The translations under genes were made by a program, and so were the position numbers. This document shows, one piece after another, positions 37,060 through 46,469 of a DNA stretch of 64,000 nt (within the stretch, counting starts at the first letter, position 1; every line of letters starts with the position of its first letter). The notes under the pieces are model-generated. The model did no database searches and was not told where the DNA came from. It was given only the letters and a program-made list of their open reading frames with translations. The stretch is from Gammaproteobacteria bacterium (GTDB lineage Bacteria > Pseudomonadota > Gammaproteobacteria > Xanthomonadales > SZUA-36), in NCBI GenBank assembly GCA_021772915.1, contig JAJFLB010000016.1, positions 62,001 to 126,000 of the forward strand. The letters are read 5' to 3'.

Positions 37060-38067
37060 TCATTGGGCTTCACTTTCACTGGTAAAAACCTCGCTGTCGG
37101 GGTGGAACGCCATCCACGCGAACCAGAATGCCGAGACACCATTGAGTAAGCGTCCTGACCTGTCCATGATCTTTGCGCTACGGTCTGCAGGTTGATAATA
37201 GACCCTGACGGACTGGCCATTCACACTGTCTTCGAGATACTGCTTGTCCGGATCCTGCTGCCAGCTTTCAGCCAGTTCGCTGAACGGCCAGGCACGGGTG
37301 GTACCATTGACCACCAGGCCAATCACCCACTCCTTGGTGGAGTAACGTTTGTCCTTGTTTGCGACCTGAAACCACAATCGATTGCTATCTGCGTACCCGG
37401 CATAAGGATCACTTGTGTAATCCCTGAGATAGCCAGTTCGGGTTGACAGAACACGACTTTGGGGATGACTTTGCAACCACCCCTGCCAACTGGTGTGAAC
37501 AACCGGAACTGACTGAAGTTTAGTCCCCACGGATGGGCCGGAAATGGCGCGACCCAGTATTTGGGACCAGAGGGATTCTGTCTGCTTATCGTACATAAGC
37601 ACATCGCTGTTGTAGAGTAAACCAGACACGCCAAAGGTCAGTTCCCGGCCACCCACATTGGACTTAAAAGCCATGGCCGTACCACACAACGGGCAGTAGC
37701 TGATCAACACGCCCCGCCCGTCAATATTGTCATTAACAATTTCGTGGTAGTTCAATATTTTGATTGGATAGGCCCGTGCCTCGCCTCCGACCTCAAGCCC
37801 GACTACACGGTCTTGAGCCTGCATGAAATCAACTGCTTCTGAAGTCGATACAAACCGTGGTTTGTTGATAGCAGGAATACCATCACGCGGTGGACCACCC
37901 TGCTTGATTTTACTTGACCGAATCTCACTATTGTTCAGGTCAAAGCCATTTTTTGAAGCCGCATGGGCTAATTCCGGTGCGAACAGGAACTGGAAAACCA
38001 AGAACAACAATAGCGTGGCATACAACGGTGCAAGTGCGGCATTGGGGGTAATTTTTCTGGATCGCAT
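37060..38067 (-). CDS. DUF3179 domain protein
   Basis: A 335-residue protein with an N-terminal membrane/signal helix (ATLLLFLVFQFLFAPELAHA) and one DUF3179 domain. Family marks are VVGLEVGGEARAYPIKILN, HEIVNDNIDGRGVLISYCPL, the CxxC-like YCPLCGTAM and FGVSGLLYNSDVLMYDKQT. The function of the family is unknown; the conserved cysteines and histidines suggest metal or redox use. It is transcribed alone, 252 bases from the TonB receptor start, possibly unrelated to it. Confidence 0.85.
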   Translation of the reverse strand: MRSRKITPNAALAPLYATLLLFLVFQFLFAPELAHAASKNGFDLNNSEIRSSKIKQGGPPRDGIPAINKPRFVSTSEAVDFMQAQDRVVGLEVGGEARAYPIKILNYHEIVNDNIDGRGVLISYCPLCGTAMAFKSNVGGRELTFGVSGLLYNSDVLMYDKQTESLWSQILGRAISGPSVGTKLQSVPVVHTSWQGWLQSHPQSRVLSTRTGYLRDYTSDPYAGYADSNRLWFQVANKDKRYSTKEWVIGLVVNGTTRAWPFSELAESWQQDPDKQYLEDSVNGQSVRVYYQPADRSAKIMDRSGRLLNGVSAFWFAWMAFHPDSEVFTSESEAQ

Positions 38068-38136
38068 CTAAAACTTCACCTTTGTCATTATTATCAGCAG
38101 ACCAAGGGAATGCCCGGAAGCTTACAACCCAGCCCC

Positions 38137-38166
38137 GTAGGACCGATGAGCTCGCTCATCGGGAAC
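38137..38166. repeat. Single REP palindrome
   Basis: REP with GTAGGACC and GGGAAC flanks and arms GATGAGC/GCTCATC. It is followed by CACTATAATTCGCTATGACTAACGTCTTCGC, written here only to about 38197, a worn copy of the second palindrome of the 81-bp array. It lies in the divergent gap between DUF3179 and the acyl-CoA dehydrogenase operon. Confidence 0.8.
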
Positions 38167-38286
38167 CACTATAATTCGCTATGACTAACGTCTTCGCTCC
38201 CACTTGGTTCAACAATGTTTATCCTTCTGTGATAGATTTCCCATACTGCTTCGATACTTGAGCGTATGTTCCCAAGGAACGGCTAA

Positions 38287-39471
38287 ATGAGTGCAGATCT
38301 AAATAGCTTTCGTGAGGAAGTTCGCAGCTGGCTGGATGATAACTGCCCGCAGGAAATGCGCAGCCCCATGGTCTCTGAAAAGGACGCCTGCTGGGGTGGC
38401 CGGGGTTTCAAATTCCAGTCCGAGGCACAGCGTCTGTGGCTGGAGCGCATGGGCGCCAAGGGCTGGACAGCGCCAGCCTGGCCGAAGGAATACGGCGGCG
38501 GCGGAATGGATCGTGATCAGCTTAAAATTCTAAAACAGGAAATGGCAGCAATAAAGGCCCGCCCTGCCCTGTTCAGTTTCGGTATTTCAATGCTTGGTCC
38601 GGCACTGCTGAAATACGGCAACGAAACGCAAATGCAAACTTACCTGCCCCCTATCGTGCGTGGTGAAATCCGCTGGTGCCAGGGCTACAGCGAGCCAAAC
38701 GCGGGCTCTGACCTGGCCAATTTGCAGGCCCCCGCTGTGGACAGGGGTGATCACTACGAACTCAACGGCTCCAAAATCTGGACCTCCTATGGCGATTCTG
38801 GCGACTGGATGTTTTGCCTGGTGCGTACCGACCCGGACGCACCCAAACACGCCGGCATCAGTTTCATGTTGTTCGACATGCAAACACCCGGCATCAGTGT
38901 AAAGCCAATCCGTCTGATAAGCGGTCGTTCACCTTTTTGCGAGGTTTTCTTTGCCGATGTGAGGATTCCCAAGACACAGCAGGTCGGCAAACTGAACAAG
39001 GGCTGGAGTATCGCCAAGTACCTGTTGACCCATGAACGTGAAATGATCTCCTGGAAAGGACTGTCCCAAAGCGGTGTGAAATCTCTCAGCGAGACCGCCA
39101 TGGATGTCATGGAAACTTGCAACGGCAGTCTTAAGGACCCGATCCTGCGTGCCGATATCGCCCGTTTCGAACTCGACGAAATGGCATTTGCACTGACCAT
39201 CGAACGAGCCCGTGATGAGGTCAAAGCCGGCGTAGGTTTGGGTGCCGCCTCATCGTGGTTCAAGTATTTCGGAACGGAGTTGAACAAGCAACGCCAGGAC
39301 CTGCTGATGGATATTCACGGCAGTGACGCATTAGCCTGGACCGGTGCTGCCAGCAATGATGGCAAACTGGCGCGTGACTGGTTGCGTAGCAAGGGAAACT
39401 CTATCGAAGGCGGCACCTCGGAGATCCAGCTGAACATTGTCGCAAAACACATCTTAGGGCTGCCGGGTTAG
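38287..39471 (+). CDS. Acyl-CoA dehydrogenase (subunit 1)
   Basis: A 394-residue FAD-dependent dehydrogenase that introduces the alpha-beta double bond in acyl-CoA. It has an N-terminal helical part (SADLNSFREEVRSWLDDN), CQGYSEPNAGSDLANLQ in the FAD/substrate region, KIWTSYGDSGDWMFCLVRTD, and the C-terminal GGTSEIQLNIVAKHILGL. The first of seven + strand genes, five bases before the next acyl-CoA dehydrogenase. Paired genes of this kind often encode alpha2beta2 dehydrogenases, as in actinobacterial sterol side-chain oxidation (FadE26/27-like); whether these two do so is an inference. Confidence 0.88.
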   Translation: MSADLNSFREEVRSWLDDNCPQEMRSPMVSEKDACWGGRGFKFQSEAQRLWLERMGAKGWTAPAWPKEYGGGGMDRDQLKILKQEMAAIKARPALFSFGISMLGPALLKYGNETQMQTYLPPIVRGEIRWCQGYSEPNAGSDLANLQAPAVDRGDHYELNGSKIWTSYGDSGDWMFCLVRTDPDAPKHAGISFMLFDMQTPGISVKPIRLISGRSPFCEVFFADVRIPKTQQVGKLNKGWSIAKYLLTHEREMISWKGLSQSGVKSLSETAMDVMETCNGSLKDPILRADIARFELDEMAFALTIERARDEVKAGVGLGAASSWFKYFGTELNKQRQDLLMDIHGSDALAWTGAASNDGKLARDWLRSKGNSIEGGTSEIQLNIVAKHILGLPG

Positions 39472-39476
39472 TCACC

Positions 39477-40616
39477 GTGGCCTTGGTACTCAATGAAGAA
39501 CATGGCATGTTGCGTGATGCCGCGAGAAGCTTTCTCGACGGCCGCGCGCCCCTGTCCCATTTGCGTCAACTGCGCGACGACAGCATCGAGGCCGGGTTTT
39601 CAACGGAGTTGTGGAAAGAAATGGCTGATATGGGTTGGGCGGCCATCATCATTCCCGAAGCTTTTGGCGGTTTGGACTACGGTTACACCGGTCTGGGATT
39701 GGTGCTGGAAGAGTGCGGTCGAACACTCACGCCCAGCCCATTGCTCTCCACTGCCCTACTGAGTACCAGTGCGTTGTTACTTTCCAACAACGAGGATTTG
39801 TGTTCACAGTGGTTACCAGAAATTGCCAGTGGTGAAAAACTGCTTGCACTGGCCTGCGAAGAAACACGCCAACACCACCCGGACAAGGTAGAGACCATTG
39901 CAGATTCTGATGAGTCAGGCTACCGTCTTAACGGTCAAAAGAACGCGGTCATGGACGGCGGAGTTGCGGATGCGTTTATCGTCAGTGCCCGCACCCACAG
40001 CGGTGAAGATCCAAACGTCGGCGTATCGCTTTTTGTCATCCCTGAAGACTCCGAAGGACTCGAACTTGAAATCACAGAATTGCTTGATAATCACCGTTCG
40101 GCCAAACTTACGCTGACCAACGTGAATCTCAAGCGTGAGCACTTGCTTTCACCGCTGCATGAAGGTTGGCCGGTGTTACGGAAAGTGCTGGACAGGGGTC
40201 GTATCGGGATGGCTGCCGAAATGCTGGGGCTGTCCCAGGAAGTGTTTGAGCGAACCACGCGATACCTGCAAGAGCGCAAGCAGTTCGGTGTCCCCATTGG
40301 CACTTTCCAGGCACTGCAACATCGGGCGGCGGTGCTTTATGGTGAAATAGAGCTATGTAAATCCGTAGTACTGAAAGCATTGCAGGCACTTGACGAAGAC
40401 AGTACGAAGGTACCGCTACTGGCCAGCCTGGCCAAAGCCAGATGCGGCCAAACCGCGGGCCTGGCTGCCGCGGAGGGCATTCAGATGCACGGTGGCATTG
40501 GCATGACCGACGAGTTCGACATCGGCTTTTTCATCAAGCGCTGGCGCAGCTTGAACCAGCAACTGGGTGACAGCCGCTATCACCTGAACCGCTTTGCGGA
40601 GTTACGGGGATATTAG
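39477..40616 (+). CDS. Acyl-CoA dehydrogenase family protein (subunit 2)
   Basis: A 379-residue acyl-CoA dehydrogenase fold. It starts at GTG 39477, five bases after the preceding stop, so translation is coupled. Segments include MLRDAARSFLDGRAPLSHLR, GWAAIIIPEAFGGLDYGYTG and RIGMAAEMLGLSQEVFERTT, and it ends with QMHGGIGMTDEFDIGFFIKR. It is more diverged in the substrate-binding region than the first subunit, consistent with a partner subunit that may lack a complete active site; this was not tested residue by residue. Probable heteromer with the 38287 gene product. Confidence 0.85.
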   Translation: MALVLNEEHGMLRDAARSFLDGRAPLSHLRQLRDDSIEAGFSTELWKEMADMGWAAIIIPEAFGGLDYGYTGLGLVLEECGRTLTPSPLLSTALLSTSALLLSNNEDLCSQWLPEIASGEKLLALACEETRQHHPDKVETIADSDESGYRLNGQKNAVMDGGVADAFIVSARTHSGEDPNVGVSLFVIPEDSEGLELEITELLDNHRSAKLTLTNVNLKREHLLSPLHEGWPVLRKVLDRGRIGMAAEMLGLSQEVFERTTRYLQERKQFGVPIGTFQALQHRAAVLYGEIELCKSVVLKALQALDEDSTKVPLLASLAKARCGQTAGLAAAEGIQMHGGIGMTDEFDIGFFIKRWRSLNQQLGDSRYHLNRFAELRGY

Positions 40617-40618
40617 TC

Positions 40619-41830
40619 ATGGAGCCACGTGCACAGTTAAGACCACTGCTCAAAAAGGTACGTACCTATATCAACGACGTCATCCTGCCGTTGGAAGCCG
40701 AATACCTGGGCGCAATCGGACATGGAAACCGCTGGCAGCAAACATCCCGCCAAAAAGAGATCCTCGATCAACTCAAACGGGGTGCCCGTGAGCAGGGACT
40801 ATGGAATTTCTTCCTGACCGAAGGTGACCATAGCAGCGGGTTGAGCACGGTTGATTACGCATTTGTCGCCGAGGAAACCGGTCACAGTGCGCTGGCGGCT
40901 GAAGTATTCAACTGCAGCGCACCCGATACCGGCAATATGGAAGTACTGGTTCGCTATGGCAGCGGTGAGCAAAAAAACCGCTGGTTGCAGCCCTTACTGG
41001 ATGGCAAAATCCGCTCAGCCTACGCCATGACCGAGCCAGGTGTGGCGTCTTCCGACGCGACCAATATTTCCACGCGGGCTGAGCTACAAGACGGCGAGTG
41101 GTGTATCAATGGTGAAAAAACCTATATTTCAGGCGCTGGTGATGCGCGTTGCAAAGTACTCATCTGCATGGTCAGGACCGATCCGGACGCAGCGCGCCAT
41201 CAGCAACATTCACAAATCTTGATACCCATGGATACACCCGGTGTCAGAATCGTACGGCCGATGGAGGTTTTTGGCCACGACAGTGCACCGCACGGACACA
41301 TGCACCTTGAATTGAAAGACGTACGTGTACCCGAGGACCATATTATTCTTGGGCGGGGTGACGGCTTTAAGATTGCCCAGGGACGATTGGGGCCGGGTCG
41401 AATTCACCACGTGATGCGTGCCATCGGGATGGCCGAAAAAGCCCTGCAAATGATGTGTAAACGCTCATTATCACGCACCGCGTTCGGTAAGCCCCTGGCC
41501 AAACTCGGTGGCAATTATGACCGCATCGCAGAGGCCCGCATTCAGATTGATATGGCCCGCCTGTTAACACTCCATACCGCACATCTTATCGACACCACGA
41601 GTGTCGCAGAAGCACAGGTGTGGATTTCCAAAATCAAGGCCAGTGTGCCGCTGATTACCTTGAAGGTGATTGATGACGCCATGCAGATGCACGGCGGCGC
41701 AGGTCTGTCACAGGATTTCCCACTGGCCGATATGTACAGGCACGCCCGCACCCTGCGCCTCGCCGATGGCCCGGATGAAGTCCACCGTATGGTGGTGGCA
41801 CGCACCGAGCTCAAGCGGGCCAGAACTTGA
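40619..41830 (+). CDS. Acyl-CoA dehydrogenase, ACAD10/11-LvaC-like
   Basis: A 403-residue acyl-CoA dehydrogenase, clearly distinct from the two before it. It has an N-terminal VRTYINDVILPLEAEYL, AYAMTEPGVASSDATNI with the family (E/D)PxxASSDAT pattern, GEKTYISGAGDARCKVLI, GPGRIHHVMRAIGMAEKAL and QMHGGAGLSQDFPLADMYRH. These fit the ACAD10/ACAD11 branch. In bacteria that branch (LvaC) acts on 4-phosphooxyacyl-CoA made by an APH-type kinase (LvaA); such a kinase is encoded at 45372-46469. The gene overlaps the SDR downstream by four bases. Confidence 0.85.
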   Translation: MEPRAQLRPLLKKVRTYINDVILPLEAEYLGAIGHGNRWQQTSRQKEILDQLKRGAREQGLWNFFLTEGDHSSGLSTVDYAFVAEETGHSALAAEVFNCSAPDTGNMEVLVRYGSGEQKNRWLQPLLDGKIRSAYAMTEPGVASSDATNISTRAELQDGEWCINGEKTYISGAGDARCKVLICMVRTDPDAARHQQHSQILIPMDTPGVRIVRPMEVFGHDSAPHGHMHLELKDVRVPEDHIILGRGDGFKIAQGRLGPGRIHHVMRAIGMAEKALQMMCKRSLSRTAFGKPLAKLGGNYDRIAEARIQIDMARLLTLHTAHLIDTTSVAEAQVWISKIKASVPLITLKVIDDAMQMHGGAGLSQDFPLADMYRHARTLRLADGPDEVHRMVVARTELKRART

Positions 41831-42675
41831 CCACCATCGACCAGTTCACCGGCTTATTATTCAGCCTTGCAGGTAAAACAGCACTGGTCACCGGCGGGGC
41901 AACCGGTATCGGTAAAATGATTACCCACACGCTGGTTGCCGCCGGGGCAAAGGTCTACATTGCCTCGCGTAAACTCGAGGCCTGCCAGCAAGCGGCAGCC
42001 AGTTTTAGCGAGTTACCCGGCTCCTGCATTGGTTACGGTGCCGACCTTGCAACCGAAGCCGGTGTGATTGAGCTGGCAGAATTCGTCAACGCGGAAGAAT
42101 CCACCCTGGATATCCTGGTCAATAACTCCGGACGTAGCTGGGGGGCAGCGTATGAGCAGTTCCCCTGGCAGGCTTGGGGGGACATCATGACCCTGAATGT
42201 TACCGCGCCTTTTAGCCTGACCCGCGAACTGACACCCCTGCTTGCCGCCTCAAGCACAGTCGATGATCCTGCGCGTGTCATCAACATAGGTTCGGTAATG
42301 GGCACCGAACCACATGGCTTTCCGGCCTACTCCTACTCTGCCAGTAAGGCCGCCATCCACCACGTGACACGTTACTTAAGTAATGAACTGGCAGCCAAAC
42401 ACATATGCGTGAACGCCATTGCCCCTGGACCATTCCCGACGGCGATGACGGCATTTTTCACCCATGATGATAAACTCAAATCCGCTGTCGCCCGTGGCGT
42501 CCCACTTGGGAGACTGGGCCGGGCGGAGGACATCGCCGGTCTGATTTTGTGTTTGTGTGGTGTCGGTGGTGCATACATATCAGGCGCCATCATTCCATTG
42601 GATGGTGGTATGAGCGCCGCCCGTACGCCAGGACTCGAGCAGGGAATGGAACAGGACGGCCAAGACACAGGCTAA
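41827..42675 (+). CDS. SDR family oxidoreductase
   Basis: A 282-residue classical SDR with TTG start at 41827, overlapping the preceding stop. It has the Rossmann motif TALVTGGATGIGKMI, NNSGRSWG, NIGSVMGTEPHGFPAYSYSASK with the catalytic Ser, Tyr and Lys, and a C-terminal GGVGGAYISGAIIPLDGGMSA-type cofactor/oligomer segment. Likely oxidises a hydroxyacyl-CoA or another alcohol in the same pathway. The specific substrate is not readable. Position in the operon between the dehydrogenase and hydratase genes argues for a beta-oxidation-type role. Confidence 0.83.
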   Translation: MTTIDQFTGLLFSLAGKTALVTGGATGIGKMITHTLVAAGAKVYIASRKLEACQQAAASFSELPGSCIGYGADLATEAGVIELAEFVNAEESTLDILVNNSGRSWGAAYEQFPWQAWGDIMTLNVTAPFSLTRELTPLLAASSTVDDPARVINIGSVMGTEPHGFPAYSYSASKAAIHHVTRYLSNELAAKHICVNAIAPGPFPTAMTAFFTHDDKLKSAVARGVPLGRLGRAEDIAGLILCLCGVGGAYISGAIIPLDGGMSAARTPGLEQGMEQDGQDTG

Positions 42676-42679
42676 GGTC

Positions 42680-43147
42680 ATGATAAAAGGCAACATCTCA
42701 CTAGACGATTTCAGAAACAGCGGGGGCACCGAGCTCGAGCCTTCGGAATGGTTATTAATAGACCAGGCACGCATAGACAAATTTGCCGATGCGACCAACG
42801 ACCATCAGTTTATCCACGTTGACCTCGACAAAGCTGCCAAATCACCCTTCGAAAGTACCATCGCCCATGGTTTCTTGACCTTGTCCCTGCTTTCACACCT
42901 GATGGGCCAAACCATGTTGATACCAAAAGGCACGGTCATGGGTATCAATTACGGCTCTGATAAAGTGCGCTATTTACAACCGGTCAAGGTCAACAGCCGG
43001 GTCCGTACCAAGGTGAAAATTGAAAAAGTCAGTAAGCGATCCGGGACTCAGTTCCTGGTGAAGTCACTGGTGACCGTTGAGATTGAAAACGAACAACGTC
43101 CCGCACTGATTGCGGAAATTCTTTCCTTATACATTGTTGAGGAGTAA
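42680..43147 (+). CDS. MaoC-like (R)-enoyl-CoA hydratase
   Basis: A 155-residue single hot-dog-fold protein with the hydratase-2 motif in FADATNDHQFIHVDLDKAA (Asp, Asn, His), followed by STIAHGFLTLSLLSHLM and GINYGSDKVRYLQPVK. The family hydrates trans-2-enoyl-CoA to (3R)-hydroxyacyl-CoA. It directly precedes an SDR of the 17-beta-hydroxysteroid dehydrogenase 4 type, which oxidises (3R)-hydroxyacyl-CoA, so the two catalyse successive steps of an R-specific beta-oxidation route. Intergenic spacing is two bases to the next gene. Confidence 0.88.
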   Translation: MIKGNISLDDFRNSGGTELEPSEWLLIDQARIDKFADATNDHQFIHVDLDKAAKSPFESTIAHGFLTLSLLSHLMGQTMLIPKGTVMGINYGSDKVRYLQPVKVNSRVRTKVKIEKVSKRSGTQFLVKSLVTVEIENEQRPALIAEILSLYIVEE

Positions 43148-43149
43148 GC

Positions 43150-44070
43150 ATGACTATCAGACTTGACGGCCAGGTGGCCATCGTCACTGGCGCCGGCCAG
43201 GGCCTGGGCCGCACCCATGCGCTGGCACTGGCGGAACGGGGTGCAAAAGTACTCGTAAACGACCTCGGTGGAGACCGGGATGGGAGTGGTGAGTCCTTGG
43301 AGACGGCAACCGCGGTGGTCGCCGAGATCAAGTCCCAGGGTGGTGAAGCCTGTGCCAACGGTGCCAATGTCGCCGACTATGATCAGGTCCAGGCCATGGT
43401 TCAACAAGCCCTGGATACCTGGGGACGGGTCGATATTCTCATCAATAATGCCGGTATCCTGCGTGACAAAAGTTTTTTGAAAATGACCCCGGAGGATTTC
43501 CGGACGGTTATTGAAGTTCACCTGATGGGCTCGTTTCTGTGTACCAAGGCCGTATGGGCCAGCATGCGTGAGCAAAACTACGGTCGTATCGTATTCACCA
43601 GTTCCAGCAGCGGACTGTACGGTAATTTTGGACAATCCAACTACGGCGCTGCAAAAATGGGTGTTATCGGGCTGATGAATGTACTGCACCTGGAAGGCGC
43701 CAAGTACAACATCCATGTCAATGCGCTGGCCCCGGCTGCCGGCACGCGGATGACGGAAGACATTTTCCCGGCAGAGCTTTTTGACCTGTTTGCACCCGCT
43801 GCGGTCAGTCCCGGTATTGTGTTCCTGAGTTCACCCGAAGCGCCCAGCCGCAAGATCCTGTCGGCCGGTGCCGGCAGTTTCGCAGTCAGCAAGCTTTACG
43901 AAACCGAGGGTGTAAATTTCACACCCGCAGAGCTGACCGCCGAAGCCATCGCCACGGCCTGGGCTGAAATAGATAACCCGGACGGGCAACGTGAACTGCA
44001 GGCAGGTGGTGAACAATCGATGAAGTTCGCCCACCAGGCCGCGACCCGACAAGGCATTCAAATTGATTGA
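43150..44070 (+). CDS. (3R)-hydroxyacyl-CoA dehydrogenase, HSD17B4-like SDR
   Basis: A 306-residue SDR close to the dehydrogenase unit of peroxisomal multifunctional enzyme 2. It has [48 protein letters not shown], the catalytic [19 protein letters not shown], and a long C-terminal tail unlike typical 250-residue SDRs. It oxidises (3R)-hydroxyacyl-CoA to 3-ketoacyl-CoA. Coupled between the MaoC and thiolase genes. In eukaryotes the hydratase and dehydrogenase are fused; here they are separate adjacent genes. Confidence 0.88.
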   Translation: MTIRLDGQVAIVTGAGQGLGRTHALALAERGAKVLVNDLGGDRDGSGESLETATAVVAEIKSQGGEACANGANVADYDQVQAMVQQALDTWGRVDILINNAGILRDKSFLKMTPEDFRTVIEVHLMGSFLCTKAVWASMREQNYGRIVFTSSSSGLYGNFGQSNYGAAKMGVIGLMNVLHLEGAKYNIHVNALAPAAGTRMTEDIFPAELFDLFAPAAVSPGIVFLSSPEAPSRKILSAGAGSFAVSKLYETEGVNFTPAELTAEAIATAWAEIDNPDGQRELQAGGEQSMKFAHQAATRQGIQID

Positions 44071-44081
44071 GGTGTAATTCC

Positions 44082-45263
44082 ATGCGTGAAGTAGTCATCG
44101 TTTCAACAGCACGTACCCCCCTGGGTAAAGCGTACCGCGGTGCGTTTAACAACACCGAGTCACCGACACTGGCCGGCCATGTCATCAAGCATGCCGTCGA
44201 ACGGGCCGGTGTTGAGCCGGAAGAAGTGGAAGAGGTTGTGATGGGCTGTGTACTTACCCAGGGCACGCAATCCAACAATATCGCCCGTCACGGCGCCCTG
44301 ACTGCGGGTTTGCCGGTAACCACCGCGGCAATGACCGTTGACCGACAGTGCTCTTCGGGCATGATGGCCATCGCCGTTGCCGCCCGGCAGATCATTGTCG
44401 ATGGATTTGGTATATCAGTTGGCGGTGGCATTGATTCCATCAGCCTGGTGCAAAACGAGCACATGAACAACTTTCGTGGCCAGGATCCACGGCTACTGGC
44501 CCTACACAAGGACATCCACATGCCGATGCTCGATACTGCCGAGGTGGTTGCAAAGCGTTACAACATCAGTCGCGAGACCCAGGACGAGTATGCCCTGCAA
44601 AGCCAACAACGCATGGCGGCAGCCCAGATCGCCGGCAGACTGGACGCTGAGATCGTACCTTTAAGCTCAAACAAGGGTGTCATGGACAGAGAAACTGGTG
44701 AAATCAGTTTCCATGATGTGCTGCTGGAAAAGGATGAGGGTAATCGTCCCGAAACGACTGCCGAAGGCCTCGCCAGTCTTAAGCCTGTACGTGAAAACGG
44801 CAGCGTCACCGCCGGCAACGCCAGCCAACTCTCCGATGGCGCCTCGGCCTGCGTTTTGATGGAGGCCAGGCTCGCCGAACAACGTGGCCTGGAGCCGCTG
44901 GGTTACTACCGCGCCACCGCTGTGACTGGTTGCGAGCCGGATGAAATGGGTATAGGACCGGTATTTGCAATCCCCAAACTGCTGCAACGCACCGGTCTGA
45001 GCATGGACAGCATTGACCTGTGGGAATTAAACGAGGCGTTTGCCGTACAGGTGGTGGCCTGTCGTGACCGCCTGGGAATTGCGAACGAACTGTTAAATGT
45101 CAACGGCGGTGCGATCTCTATCGGTCACCCTTACGGGATGAGTGGATCGCGACTCGTGGCAACGGCGCTGCTGGAAGGCAAGCGCCGCGGTGCAAAATAC
45201 GTCGTCGCTACAATGTGCATCGGCGGCGGTATGGGTGCCGCGTCATTACTCGAAGTAGCCTGA
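44082..45263 (+). CDS. Acetyl-CoA acyltransferase (thiolase)
   Basis: A 393-residue thiolase that cleaves 3-ketoacyl-CoA. The nucleophile Cys90 lies in [11 protein letters not shown]. The [20 protein letters not shown] motif carries the catalytic His, and the second Cys is in [11 protein letters not shown] near the end. The start is ATG 44082 with GAGGTG 7 bases upstream; the track start at 44067 adds five residues that overlap the SDR gene. It is the last gene of the + strand operon and completes the beta-oxidation spiral. A REP pair follows at 45280-45346. Confidence 0.92.
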   Translation: MREVVIVSTARTPLGKAYRGAFNNTESPTLAGHVIKHAVERAGVEPEEVEEVVMGCVLTQGTQSNNIARHGALTAGLPVTTAAMTVDRQCSSGMMAIAVAARQIIVDGFGISVGGGIDSISLVQNEHMNNFRGQDPRLLALHKDIHMPMLDTAEVVAKRYNISRETQDEYALQSQQRMAAAQIAGRLDAEIVPLSSNKGVMDRETGEISFHDVLLEKDEGNRPETTAEGLASLKPVRENGSVTAGNASQLSDGASACVLMEARLAEQRGLEPLGYYRATAVTGCEPDEMGIGPVFAIPKLLQRTGLSMDSIDLWELNEAFAVQVVACRDRLGIANELLNVNGGAISIGHPYGMSGSRLVATALLEGKRRGAKYVVATMCIGGGMGAASLLEVA

Positions 45264-45279
45264 GTCAGTCGACATCATG

Positions 45280-45346
45280 TGGGACCGACGAGCTGGCTCG
45301 TCGGGAACCCCAACCATTCCCGAGCAGCTGCACTGTTCGGTCCTAC
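45280..45346. repeat. REP pair between thiolase and phosphotransferase genes
   Basis: Two facing REPs: 45280-45308 (arms GACGAGC/GCTCGTC, internal TGG) and inverted 45317-45346 (arms GAGCAGC/GCTGTTC-like). Same arrangement as half a unit of the 31229 cluster. It sits between convergent genes and may act as a terminator or mRNA-stabilising structure. Confidence 0.9.
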
Positions 45347-45371
45347 GGGCCGAGTCAATTGTCAGGCATTA

Positions 45372-46469
45372 TCATGTGGCGGGGACAGTGGGTTTCCCTG
45401 CTACAACGTCACCTCCCCGGCACAGGTCACGACAATGATTACCCAGCGCCTGTACCAGAGAGCCAAACTCCCTGAAACGCGGATCTTGCGTCATTCCATG
45501 ATAAAAACGATAGTATATTTGCTGTAATATCACAGCATTACGAAATAAACCGTATGTATAATAGAAGGTAAAGTCAGAGACATCAAAAGCCGTTTTTTCA
45601 GCATATAGAGCAAGGATTTCACTACGGTTTAGCATGCCGGGGACACTTGAGGGTTGCATTATGAGGGCTTTCAGGTAATCGGGGTCACCCGGTTCGATCC
45701 AATAAGCCAATGCATTACCCAGATCCATCAAGGGATTACCCAATGCGGAAATTTCCCAATCCAGCAAGGCAACGATTTTGAACGGATCCTCTTTGTCCAC
45801 AATGACGTTATCGAGACGGTAATCACCGTGCAACACAGCCGCAGGTGGCTCCTCGTCCGGCAATGCCTGAAGCAACCAAAGCTGCACGTCCTCAAAGGTT
45901 TCACCATCGGGGGTTGCGGCATTCTGCATGCGGATATTCCAGCCCTCAACCTGGCGACGTGCATAGCCTTGCGGGCGGCCAAAATCAGCCAGTCCCGCAG
46001 CCACGTAGTCCACCTGGTGCAACTCGATCAGTTTGGTCCAGAAGCCAATACAAAATCTACGTGTATCACGTGCTTTAAAGCCCCACGTTGCCGGTAGCTC
46101 CTTGCCCCTGGGCACCTGGCCTGGCACCCGGCGCATGACATAGAACTCGGCACCAATAATGCTTTCGTCATCGCTATAAGCCAAGGTTTCCGGAACCGCC
46201 GAAAATACCGGACGCAAATCACGCATGATGCGATATTCCCGACTCATGCTGTGCGCTGAACTCACTTTACTGCCAAACGGCGGACGCCGAACCACGAGAT
46301 CTGCACCCGGGTAGTTCAGGCGGTAGGTCAGATTCGATTTGCCGGCCGGATACTGGCTGATATTCGGTGTGCCACCGAGCCCCGCAATGTTTGTCTGTAA
46401 GAAATTGTCCAGCACCCGCCAATCGAGCTCCTCACCAGCACGTACCTTAGGACCGGTGAGTTCACTCAC
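45372..46469 (-). CDS. APH-family phosphotransferase, ACAD10/11-LvaA-like
   Basis: A 365-residue aminoglycoside-phosphotransferase-fold protein. It has a nucleotide-binding NLTYRLNYPGADLVVRRPP, the catalytic HGDYRLDNVIVDKED (Asp, Asn) and DWEISALGNPLMDLG (metal Asp). This branch is the N-terminal kinase part of vertebrate ACAD10/ACAD11 and the bacterial LvaA, which phosphorylate 4-hydroxyacyl-CoA so that the phosphate can be eliminated. The start is GTG 46469, which lies inside a REP (46447-46477), so the first nine residues are REP-encoded; no later start is credible before the core. It faces the LvaC-like dehydrogenase operon. Confidence 0.82.
   Translation of the reverse strand: MSELTGPKVRAGEELDWRVLDNFLQTNIAGLGGTPNISQYPAGKSNLTYRLNYPGADLVVRRPPFGSKVSSAHSMSREYRIMRDLRPVFSAVPETLAYSDDESIIGAEFYVMRRVPGQVPRGKELPATWGFKARDTRRFCIGFWTKLIELHQVDYVAAGLADFGRPQGYARRQVEGWNIRMQNAATPDGETFEDVQLWLLQALPDEEPPAAVLHGDYRLDNVIVDKEDPFKIVALLDWEISALGNPLMDLGNALAYWIEPGDPDYLKALIMQPSSVPGMLNRSEILALYAEKTAFDVSDFTFYYTYGLFRNAVILQQIYYRFYHGMTQDPRFREFGSLVQALGNHCRDLCRGGDVVAGKPTVPAT

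Noticed and set aside
43048..43716. 222-residue minus-strand ORF across MaoC/SDR genes
   Set aside because: Antisense to two well-supported coupled genes.
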